Both the position numbers and the translations under genes were made by a program. A stretch of DNA of 64,000 nucleotides, from assembly GCA_035048485.1 (NCBI GenBank), contig CM068590.1, positions 8,855,329-8,919,328 on the forward strand, read 5' to 3'. Shown in pieces: positions 22,314-34,000 of the stretch (the first letter of the stretch is position 1; each line of letters begins with the position of its first letter). The stretch comes from Pteria penguin (lineage: Eukaryota; Mollusca; Bivalvia; Pterioida; Pteriidae). Below the pieces are notes generated by a model. That model was not told the DNA's origin. It did no database searches and saw nothing but the letters and a program-made list of their open reading frames with translations.

Positions 22314-23727
22314 CAGTATCTTCCATTAGTCTCAGCCTCCTGTTATTCTAGCATTGAAGGAAAAACATACTTATCATTTTTTATCTCCATTATTTCTGGT
22401 AGACATAGACCAGTGTCATTGTGCATTTCACATTGTTTGAGTGACAAGGTTTATTCTGATGTTGTATGTACGTGTTTGTAAATGTCTACTTTCATTAAAT
22501 CATGAATAATATTCATAAGCCTTCTCATTTTTAAGATGAGCCAGGGTGCCTTAAATGTGAAAGTGTTTGGCTCAAAAACATGGAGTTTTGGGTAGGAATC
22601 TCACCAGAGCCTTGTCAGTTTACTCTCATTTAGATGAAACAGAAAAAAACTAAAGACTCTGTTTCTCAGTGGTGATTGCATTCAAGTATACCTTATGGCA
22701 TGAGTAGGGTCTGTGGCATAGATCTAGGTTTATTAAGTCATAAGTTGCCAGGACAACTGTTTCAAGCCATATAACCATGGTATACCTGTATATTTTTTCC
22801 TTAGTTTAGGCTATCTTCTGCAAATGAATTTTTTCCACCCAAGTCATAAATCTAACTATTTAGGGTAGATAACTCTTATCACTGAACAGCGTTATAAACA
22901 ATATCAACCTGGAGGACAAACTTCATTATATCTGCAACCTGTACCCATATGAAATCTCTAGAAATTAGTAACGGTGAAAAATATAAACATTTAGTAATGT
23001 TTATTAAACTTTGTGTTTAATTATAATCTTTGACCTGAAGCTTGGACTTTTTGATACTGAAGTCAGTTGGATAGGTCTTTTACTTTAAGTTTCTACTCAA
23101 AGTAAGTTTCTTCGCTAAGTAAGTTTCTGCACGAGTTTCATTACTTTTGCTGGAAAGGTAATAGGGAAATGGGTCAAACACCACTGACACTTCCTCATAT
23201 GTGACCTTGATCGTTTGTCTCGGTCATTATAGCATATTCACTTCTCGTAGGGAATCTGTGCCTGAAATTAAATGACAGACTAAAAGTCAGTAGTTTTTAA
23301 TACTCGATGACTTTTGTCTACCATCTTTTACTCTGGAATTCAATAGTGAAACTTCATTATTTCGTGGGAAGTTGCACTTTGAAATTTGCTTAGGCTACAT
23401 CAAAAGATCATAACTTTTATAGAACCCAGAAACGAAAATGTAGACACTATTGGTAACCTTCTTCCCTCTTTTTTCTCCTGTTACATCAAAGTGAGAGTTT
23501 GAATTGACACTGTGGAAATAAAGTGTTACTGGGGTAAAATGCATTGTAAGTGAAACTTGGTCATCCGAGAAAAATGAATAACTCTATGTCGTGTTGCAAT
23601 GGTCGATGGAGCAAGTTCATCTCTTTATCTGCAAGTCATATTAGTATCGTCTTTTGCTTTTTAATCTGACGACCCGAGTTCATTGATAACTCTAGATTTC
23701 GAGGATTTATCGTCTTCCCTTCCCACT
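22314..23727 (+). other. BCL7 3' UTR and intergenic sequence
   Basis: Begins with the 3' UTR. No further exon, frame or repeat recognised. Confidence 0.45.
22494..22499 (+). terminator. candidate BCL7 polyadenylation signal (ATTAAA)
   Basis: ATTAAA about 180 nt after the BCL7 stop, in AT-rich 3' flank. An AATAAA at 23517-23522 is a second candidate for a longer 3' UTR. Confidence 0.4.
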
Positions 23728-23865
23728 GGTTGATTGATGGATTGAATATTGTTTTACGTCAGTCTTCAATTATTTCACGGATATGGTGACGGCATCTGCC
23801 TCATGCTTGGCATAGATTTATACCTTTGCAATGGACCCACCCGAAGCAGTGAGGAATCTTTTACT
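23728..23865 (-). mobile_element. SINE fragment (3' part only)
   Basis: Tail ttgattgatgg, then gttttacgtca, atatggtgacggcatctgcc and ggacccacccgaagcagtga, the 3' body of the SINE family seen complete at 16591. The tRNA head is absent. Confidence 0.8.
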
Positions 23866-24164
23866 TGGAGTCTATGGTGATTTACTGTCACAGCAGACAT
23901 AGCATATAAAAATGTCTTGCTCCGTTACAAATGTAAAAGTATGAGGTCAATAATTAACCACTCAGATGTTCCCATCATCAAAGCGAAATGGATGTTGCAA
24001 TGACGTTAAACGAACCAAGAACAGCGCCTATGTTGCAAAATACGCCCGTCGATAATTTTCAAGATATTTATTTCTGCAAGAGGGCAAAAATAACGCTACG
24101 GGGCAAAACCAATCTGATTAAAACCATATCTTTATTCCGCTTCTCTATTTGTCCCATTCCGGAT

Positions 24165-24424
24165 TAAGATCTAGTGAAACTCCGTAAGGGGTCATGTTCT
24201 GGTGAACTCTGATTTTCAGCCAATCAGTGGATCGGCTACAAAGTTAACATCCACAGCGTACGTGACCCACAAGGTAGATTTTGAACTGAGTTTGTTACAT
24301 ATTGCGTCACTATCACGTGTCTAGCTGAGTCATTGATTGGCTATGGGAAATAATGGTTTCGGTGACTGAAACCTCATCACAGTTCACCAGAACATGACCC
24401 CTTACGGAGTTTCGCTAGATCTTA
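24165..24424. mobile_element. 260-bp inverted-repeat element (MITE) upstream of HPS4
   Basis: Arms 24165-24208 and 24381-24424 (taagatctag ... gaaactccgtaaggggtcat ... ctggtgaac) are mirrored with one mismatch. The loop has facing cagccaatcag / tgattggcta boxes and a CACGTG at 24314-24319. It ends about 620 bp before the HPS4 start codon. Confidence 0.85.
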
Positions 24425-25011
24425 TTAGTGCTTGATATTGACCTTGGAAGTTTGTTCCCTAATCCTGAAAAACAAAAGCCATGTGAAATATGAAATAAGA
24501 ATGATGTGTATCAAGTTTGAAGGCCATATTCCAAATTAAGTTTGACCTTGACCGTTGATGTTTGACCTTGAAAACAACCGGCGTCTTGCTCTTTATTTAG
24601 GAGTAGCCTACAGATGTGTACCAAGTCTGATGGTCCTATTAACCAAATCGATGGGTCTGTATCTTTGATTAATACAAAGCTACTAGAGAGGAAATATTCA
24701 CTACCCTGGTAGCAGTCATCACCACTACATGAAGTAGACCTTTGTTGATTATTACAGTGCTGTCGTGCGGATGGTACATGTAACAGAATAAATATTCCAT
24801 CCACATTTTCGTCATACCAACAATAAATATTAATACGACCGTCGTGTGGATGGTACTAGAATATTGTGAATAAACACAGCTATGTGCACAGCCAGAGAGA
24901 TATCTTGATTTGAAATATGTCGTGCTGATAGTGATTTCAACACGTATGACTTTCGTGCAAATACTGATTATTACGGGCACGACCATCCTGCCGATAGTCA
25001 ATACCTTCACA
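24425..25011. other. HPS4 5' flank
   Basis: No exon recognised. Two similar stretches, gtgctgtcgtgcggatggta near 24756 and accgtcgtgtggatggtact near 24837, form a short imperfect duplication. Confidence 0.4.
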
Positions 25012-25036
25012 GTCACGTGATATTGGGTCATGTGAT
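25012..25036 (+). promoter_or_regulatory. paired E-box decamers (CLEAR / M-box-like) at the HPS4 start
   Basis: GTCACGTGAT (25012-25021) and GTCATGTGAT (25027-25036) differ at one base and start 15 bp apart, 7-31 bp before the ATG. The first matches the TFEB/TFE3 CLEAR consensus GTCACGTGAC at 9 of 10 bases; the second has the core TCATGTG of the MITF M-box. In vertebrates these factors drive lysosome and melanosome genes, and HPS4 acts in that pathway. Use in this animal is inferred. Confidence 0.5.
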
Positions 25037-25042
25037 AGAAAT

Positions 25043-25059
25043 ATGGCCGCGCACAGTGG
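25043..25059 (+). CDS. HPS4: HPS4 exon 1 (17 coding nt)
   Basis: ATG GCC GCG CAC AGT GG before donor gtaggt at 25060. It gives MAAHS plus a split Gly that joins in frame to KNGVGIFFIYDH of exon 2, where longin 1 begins. No other upstream ATG with a fitting donor was found near, but a 2.8-kb intron leaves room for doubt. Confidence 0.75.
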
Positions 25060-28000
25060 GTAGGTTTCCGTTGTATTTATAATGATAATGTTATAGTTCT
25101 TACGTTATAAGATGAAGGGCCAGGGACAATGCATAAAGTTGTCATCTTTCTGAGTATTCGTAGGAGACGACCACTTGATTTTGGAGGCCTGTCAGAGGTT
25201 TTTGATATAGCTATTCTGTTTCGGAAAATTTTGAAATTTAACGTCTTCATCAGTATCATTCGAATGTATTCCGCCTTTACGGATGTGTGTTTATCCTCTA
25301 ATTAGGGGACGACATTTTGATTCTGAGTGGGGAAGGGGGCTGGCACTTTTTGGAAAAATATTCTGACTCTGAAAATACTGGAAATAAAAAAGTCTGGTTT
25401 TGACTGAAATGAAAATAAATGTTCTGGCTACTATCATGTACATAATACCAGATCTTGCCAACATAAATCACAGGCACTGTGTTACATGAATAGGGATTTT
25501 TTAAAACTAACCCCCTTCCTTTATATATCCTCTCGTGCCCCTTTCCCCTAAGGTAAGAAACGATGGTCAGAATGCAGCCATTTTAACCAGGATTTCCTAC
25601 AAGTTCTGCTGATAATCGGAGGAAAATAAAGTGCCAACGTGTAAAATAATGTCTAGCCTTCTGATATCTGTCCTCAAAATTTCATTTAAGCATGTTTAAT
25701 GCGCCAACAAACGCAAATTCGAACGACACAACTCATGGACAGTTTCCTCGCCAGGAATCTATTACAGGTTTATTTGCATAATAACACATTACTGTGTTTG
25801 CTTGAATAAGTCGCTAGAAAGCAGTAGTTCAATGTATGGCTAAAACAAAACTAACATTAAATCTTTATTCCATTTTTATGACTTTAATATTCCTATTTCT
25901 CACGATCTTGACAATCTTGTCATTATACCTAACTTGTCTTTTACACCCTGTCGATGTTGTATCAACATGGCGACTGGTGAGCAAACTGTCTGTGAGTTGT
26001 GCTGTTTGAATTTGCGTTTGTTGTTGCCTTTGAAAATGCTTGAATGAAATTTTGAGGACAGATATCAAAAGGATAGACCTTATTTTACATGTTGGTGCTT
26101 TACTTTCCACTGATTATCATCAGAACTTGTATTGGTCAATAAACAGGACTCAGATGATCCACTGGTAGGACTTGTACCCTGGTCCTCTTGGCCATGGGTC
26201 AAGAGACAGGACTCAGATGTTCCTCTGGTAGGACTTGTACCCTGGACCTCTTGGCCATGGGTCAATAGACAGGACTAAGATGATCCACTGATAGGACTTT
26301 TACCCTGGACCTTTTGGTCATGGGTCAATAGACAGGACTCAGATGATCCACTGATAGGACTTTTACCCTGGACCTTTTGGTCATTGGTCAATAGACAAGA
26401 CTCAGATGTTCCTCTGGTAGGACTTGTACCCTGGACCTCTTGACCATGGGTCAATAGACAGGACTAAGATGATCCACTGATAGGACTTGTACCCTGGACC
26501 TCTTGGCCATGGGTCAATAGACAAGACTAAGATGATCCACTGGTAGGACTTGTACCCTGGACCTCTTGGCCATGGGTCAATAAACAGGACTCAGATGATC
26601 CACTGGTAGGACTTGTACCCTGGACCTCTTGGCCATGGGTCGATGTTCCACTGGTAGGACTTGTACCCTGGACCTCTTGGCCATGGGTCAATAGACAGGA
26701 CTAAGATGATCCACTGGTAGGACTTGTACCCTGGACCTCTTGGCCATGGGTCAATAGACAGGACTCAGATGATCCACTGATAGGACTTTTATCCTGGACC
26801 TCTTGGCAATTGGTCAATAGAAAGGACTCAGATGATCCACTGATAGGACTTTTACCCTGGACCTTTTGGTCATGGGTCAATAGACAGGACTCAGATGATC
26901 CACTGGTAGGACTTGTACCCTGGACCTCTTGGCCATGGGTCAATAGACAGGGCTCAGATGATCCACTGGTAGGACTTGTACCCTGGACCTCTTGGCCATG
27001 GGTCGATGTTCCACTTGTAGGACTTGTACCCTGGACCTCTTGGCCATGGGTCAATAGACAGGACTAAGATGATCCACTGGTAGGACTTGTACCCTGGACC
27101 TCTTGGCCATGGGTCAATAGACAGGACTCAGATGATCCACTGATAGGACTTTTATCCTGGACCTCTTGGCAATGGGTCAATAGAAAGGACTCAGATGATC
27201 CACTGATAGGACTTTTACCCTGGACCTTTTGGTCATGGGTCAATAGACAGGACTCAGATGATCCACTGGTAGGACTTGTACCCTGGACCTCTTGGCCATG
27301 GGTCAATAGACAGGGCTCAGATGATCCACTGGTAGGACTTGTACCCTGGACCTCTTGGCCATGGGTCGATGTTCCACTGGTAGGACTTGTACCCTGGACC
27401 TCTTGGCCATGGGTCAATAGACAGGACTTGGATGTTCCACTGGTAGGACTTGTACCCTGGACCTCTCGATCATGGGTCAAACACCTTACTTACTGAGCTA
27501 TACAAGCTCCTCTTCCTAGGTTAATAATTTACACAGATTTGAACATAGATCTTATGATAATGTGTTGACTTAATGTTGATTACAGTGTATATAAACCTAT
27601 ATATGTCTTAAAACAAATGTAGTGGTATGTAATTCAATGTATACATTTATGTGTAAATTTACAAGTCTGAATGTTGAAAAACTTATGATCAGACTATGTC
27701 TAAACCACTGGACTTCAGCAGCTTTCTTGGAATATATTCTGAGGAACTGTAATGCAGTAACTGAAAATAAAGTATCCAAAATGAAATCTCTCTCTCTCTC
27801 TCTTTTTTGCCTTTCTAGGAAGAATGGTGTTGGAATATTTTTCATCTATGATCACACAAGGCTGCAGAAGGAAGAAGATGATTTGAAAGATGCCATTCTT
27901 TATTTCTATCCACCATCGGTAATATGTTATTATTGAAAATGTGTTGTCATTTTATCTGGATGTTTGCTCCAACAGTTTGATTTTCAGCAATGGAAAAACT

Positions 28001-31000
28001 TATATACTAAGCACACATATGAATTTCAGAATGAGAATGGTGAAAGCAGCTGTGTTAAGGCAATACACAATTATATAATGTTGCAGAAAACCTGCCAAAA
28101 CATAACATGACGTCACTATGGCCCATTGTACTTTATGAAGAGAGATAAACTGCAACAATTAACATGCCAAGTAAAATACTTTAGTGTAACCTTTTCCGCA
28201 ACTCTATTTGTTGCGTAATTTCACAGAAAGACTGTTCTACATCTATTTTAAAGTTGTCTTGCTGGGCCTGACTTTTAGATTTTAAAGTATCAATAGAATT
28301 TCAATTTAATTAGACCATTTATTGTAAAATTACACCATTCGGCAATTTCATCCCAGTATTTATAGACAATTATGCCTCTTATAAATTGGGCACAGCTATA
28401 AATTTTATTGATAGGCTTCCTTTTATTGTTTACAACAAAATTTGATTACCAAATTGGACAACATACTCTTGTACTTTTTGAATGTTTGTTGCTCATACTG
28501 CATATGCTAAATATAGTAGTCACATGATTGCAAACAGCTAGAGATAAAATTATACTTTGTAAAAGAATAGACTTGTTAAACAATCTTCATGTTAAACAAT
28601 TTGCATTTTACCACATAAATAATCTTTACTCAAAATTTTGTTACGCAGTTTTCTGTAGACTATAATGCCAATGACGTAGTGGAGTGCCGTAAAGTTACTG
28701 CGTAGTAAACAATGAAAGAAAAGCAGCATTGTGATTCCTTTTTATAAATGTCATATAATGCACAGCATATTATGCTGACAGCTAACAATCCATCTGTTTG
28801 TCCATTTTGTCTGTTTTGCTTCTCAAAAATGAGTCAGTAGAATTCTTGTTTGCTCTTCTGATACAAATAATATAATAAAGTATATGAAAGAATGGAAGTT
28901 TTAACTCTGCATCATGGAGTAGGGCCTCTGAGGGTCTAGGACAGGCTTATATAGCATTGGTTAATAGTGGTCAACTCTTCATCAGTGATATCCCAGCACA
29001 TGTATGTTTAACTAATCACTACAATGTCACATCTGATTATAATGAATTTGTCTCAAGATCTTTGGTTTATCATTGTAGGTCAGCGAGGATGACCAGTGTG
29101 CCATGTGTGGTCAACTGATGGGAATCTCAGAATTTCTTTACAGTACAATCAGCAAATCAGCACCAACTGTCTTCAAATTACAAAATGGAAAATACTGTCT
29201 GAAAAGACTTGGGCATTACACTCTGGTATATTTGTCTTTCTGGAGCTATATGACATTGAATGATACGTAATGTTAAAGTGACTTCCACCATTGTGTGATT
29301 TTATATTTGTATATAGTGGTCCTGATAGAATATTGTAGACTGAGAAGGAAAAATGGAGCAAAATTAAGGTATACATCCAACTCCTGAAAAAATACCCAGT
29401 GTGTTATAAACAGCACATAACATCAATGAGCAGAACAATATGCCTTTGTAGTTGTAGAATGCTGCATTCTGGGATTGTAGAATGCTGCATTCTGGGATAA
29501 ACTTGGGCATGTAATGATTCACTGATATATCGTATTGATCGTAAGGCTTAATGATATGCAAATCATGTCCTGATGTTTGGAATACAGATTCCGACATGGG
29601 TTCTTATGTGTACAAAATAACCTGATTTAATCAGTGATTAGTCTGAAACTACTGTGAATAGCTTTTTAGAGAAATATAAAATATTGATTGCTCCCCAGTA
29701 AAATCAGACAATGCTCACAGACATTCTACAGCAGTGTGTTCAGTATATACTCTACAGATGATTTACTCCAAGAAGTTAATATGAAGTTTTTCTTTTTACT
29801 TGGCTGTATGATGATGTTATCATATCACAATATAGTGTATCATACTGTATCATATCACAATATAGTGTATCATACTGTAACATATCACAATATAGTGTAT
29901 CATACTGTATCATATCACAATATAATGTATCATACTGTATCATATCACAATATAGTGTATCATACTGTATCATATCACAATATAGTGTATCATACTGTAA
30001 CATATCACAATATAGTGTATCATACTGTATCATATCACAATATAGTGTATCATACTGTATCATATCACAATATAGTGCATCATACTGTATCACAATATAG
30101 TGTATCATACTGTATCATATCTCAATATAGTGTATCATACTGTATCATATCACAATATAGTGTATCATACCACAATATAGTGTATCATACTGTATCACAA
30201 TATAATGTATCATACTCTATCATATCACAATATAGTGTATCATACTTTATCATATCACAATATAGTGTATCATACTGTATCACAATATAGTGTATCATAC
30301 TGTATCACAATATAGTGTACCATACTGTATCACGATATACTGTATCATACTGTATCACAATATACAGTATCACACTGTATCACAATATAGTGTATCATAC
30401 TGTATCACAATATAATGTATCATACTGTATCATATCACAATATAGTGTATCATACTGTATCATATCACAATATAGTGTATCATACTGTATCACAATATAG
30501 TGTATCATACTGTATCACAATATAGTGTACCATACTGTATCACAATATACTGTATCATACTGTATCACAATATACTGTATCATACTGTATCACAAATACC
30601 TTGTGATACTTGAATCTGGATAAAAGTACATGTATTAGGAAATATTTGTCACAAGGACTGAGATTTTCTGACTGATATTTTGCACATGCAGTTCCTTCAA
30701 ATTCGATTTATTGAGAGCTGGCTGTAGTATTATTCATTTCAATATTTGATTTAAATCTAAAGTTTCTTGAAATTTATTTATCACATTACTTATTCTCAAA
30801 AAGTCAACCGCAATTATCATGTTCATCCCACACATGTTTCTAGTACCAGTATTATGACTGCACGACTCGGTGTTAAAGGTATTAACTCAAGGTTAGAAAG
30901 TCCTAAGTTCAATTCTGGACAAAATTTCATAAGATTCAGGATCTTCAGTCAAGACAGTAATGTATAATGTCATAAGATTCAGGATCTTAAAACAAGACAA

Positions 31001-34000
31001 GTAATGTACAATGTCATAAGATTCAAGATTTTCACATGAAAGTGTAATTTATGATGTGGGAATGAATATATGCAAAAATTAATTTTATAAAACAATTGTT
31101 ATTCCCTCTCAGAATTGTGCCTTACCATTTTGTTTGTATAAGAAATATGTTGTTGTATATACACAGGGTCTAGAAGGAAGTCTTGAGGACAGTGACATAC
31201 AGCTTGGAAGACAACTGACCTTCCTCTATGATGTTTTTGTCATGTACTGTGGAAGTCTAGAGAATATAAGGCAGGTCTGTGTTATTACCAGTATAGTCCA
31301 TATACTGGGTTGGCTTCATCATTTGTAGTCAATAATTGGTAAAATGTTTTTAAACAAAATTTTAGTTTTTTATGCCAAAATTACTAGAGCCAGCACTATA
31401 AAATTCCTAGGTGATCATGTTATTCTGAATTTTTATTAATTCAAGCATTGAAAACATGGTACACTGAGAATAACATTTTCCTGTTTTAGAAATGTTAATA
31501 AAGTGATTAAGATTCGAAGAAGTCCTCCAAAGGGAAGTTCGGTACATAAAAAGTAAAGGAACACAAACACTCTGTATTGCAAACTTTCAGCCTCATGACC
31601 TTTATCAAGCAATTTTTGAGATGACAAATACAAAGCTATGTAAAATCCATGTTTACGTTTCAAAGATACATAAGCTATTATTTGTCATCTCAAAAATCGC
31701 TTGATAACGGTCGTAAAATTTGCAATACAGAGTGTTTGTGTTAATAAAGTGATTTTATATCAATTTTGGGGTATTTCATAATTGTGAGAGCCTAAGTAAA
31801 GTGTATTCACACACAATGCACAATGATTTATCATTCTAATTATGTAATTATACTTAATGGGCAGTAGCCCATCATATAGTAATGTACATGTAATGCCACA
31901 TAATGGGTAGTGACTCATCATATACAGTGCAGTAATGTAATGCCACATGATTGACAATGGTTCATCATAGAGTAATGTAATGCCACATGATGGGCAGTAG
32001 TTTATCATATAGTAATGTAATGCCACATGATGGGCAGTAGTTTATCATATATTATTACATATTTTGAAAATTTTACCAATAGTTTATATAGAAAGTTTCC
32101 GGGCTGATATAGAGCCATAAATGCCCACAAACTTCATATTAGCCCGGGGACTATTTCCAATTATATTTATACTTATATTTGACGTCATACTGTACGCAAA
32201 CAAACATGGCGGACAGTACCATTAACGAAAATACTTCGATTTATAGAATTAAATGAAAATGGATGGTGATATATGTAATAAAAAGGTTATTGACTGAATA
32301 CGACAAAATATGACCGTCCTCGGTCTTTGAGCAGATGCGGCTCAAAGACCTCGGGCAGTCATATTTCATTGTATTCAGTCAATAACCTATAAGTAATGTA
32401 ATGCCACATGATGGGCAATAGTTCATCATATAGTAATGTAATTGATACATGATGGGCAATAGTTCATCATATAGTAATGTAATGCCACATGATGGGCAGT
32501 AGTTTATTATATAGTAATGTAATGCCACATGATGGGCAGTAGTTTATCATATTGTAATGTAATGCCACATGATGGGCAATAGTTCATCATATAGTACTGT
32601 AATGCCACATGATGGGCAGTAGTTTATTATATAGTAATCTAATGCCACATGATGGGCAGTAGTTTATCATATTGTAATGTAATGCCACATGATGGGCAAT
32701 AGTTTATCATATGGTAATGTTATGCCACATGATCGACAATAGTTCATCATAGACTAATGTAATGCCACATGATGGGCAGTAGTTTATCATATTGTAATGT
32801 AATGCCACATGATGGGCAATAGTTTATCATATGGTAATGTTATGCCACATGATCGACAATAGTCCATCATAGAGTAATGTAATGCCACATGATGGGCAAT
32901 AGTTTATCATATAGTAATGTAATGCCACATGATAGGCAGTAGTTTATCACATAGTAATGTAATGCCACATGATGGGTAGTGACTCATCATATCGTAATTT
33001 TATGCCACATGATCGACAACAGTTCATCATAGAGTAATGTAATGCCTCATGATGGGCAATAGTTCCTCCCACTAGCAATCATACATAGTGGGTAATGTCT
33101 CCTCATTCTAGTAATGTAATTACTAGACAATGGACAATGGTTGATCATTTTAGCAATCCAAAAGTTTTCATCATGCGATTTTGTGCTACCATTTCATACT
33201 TTAATTTTGTACAATATTTTTGGCAAAATTGATACATTTCCAAATGCGATATTAGGCAGTAACTATAATAAATGTGGACAGAAAGTCTTCTTGTGGTAAA
33301 CACTGACAAAATATCTTCAAATGTAGTGTGAATCAATAACATTTGTAATTCTGTTCATTGTGTTTATGACAATCAGACAATATTTTATACATTTGAAAAC
33401 AGAGTTTGCAAGAAACTACTTTAAAAACAACTATTACAATGAGCTATGAAAATACCTTGAATATTTAAATACATGTATAAAACATTTCCTATCCCATATC
33501 GTCTCTCTGGATTTGTGCTTGTAATAACATTAGTTTCTGTCATTGTGAACTAAGTACCATTGTCCATACGGATGTAAACTTAGCAATAATAAACATTGAA
33601 AAGCAATCTGAATTTCTCCCAGTACATTGTGATATCAATAGACGATTATTAATCACCAAGGTTCCTTTCAATACGGTAGCCTTTTATTGAAGTGTTGAGG
33701 ACCCTTTAGAAAAGAACAAATTGTGCATTGCTTCATGAAACACTAAATAGACAGAAGTATGTAATAGTCAGATCAATTCAGTTATGACTTATAAATTGTT
33801 GACATTTTCATTTGACAGAAGTGTGATGGAAACCAGACTAGTTTTGTGAAGGAGTTGCATGGAATCTGGGATATTCTGTACCCAGCGGCAGCATGGCATG
33901 ACAGCTACCTGACTCAGGCTTTTCAAATCCTTCCCTCTGTTAATATACCCAAGGTGAGGCTTATTACATAAAACAGTTAGAAAAGAAAATTGTTTTTGGA

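Noticed and set aside
25961..25981. ATGGCGACTGG-tgag as an alternative HPS4 first exon
   Set aside because: It lies in the right arm of a foldback element, and its donor lacks a GT at the needed place for the frame.
26701..27480. Long - strand frames repeating THGQEVQGTSPTSGSSES
   Set aside because: They arise from a 63-bp tandem unit (multiple of three) in an intron; several units hold stops and no start, splice or gene context supports them.
29688..30290. 200-codon frame of repeated SYHNIVYHTV and an antisense 110-codon frame
   Set aside because: Both strands are open simply because of the 30-bp period of the AT-rich array.
30855..30925. tRNA-like stretch with aagttcaattctgga
   Set aside because: The B box is degenerate and no cloverleaf or SINE body could be followed.
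31865..33075. CRISPR-like look of regular repeats
   Set aside because: Units are joined directly with no unique spacers, and the genome is eukaryotic; it is a minisatellite.
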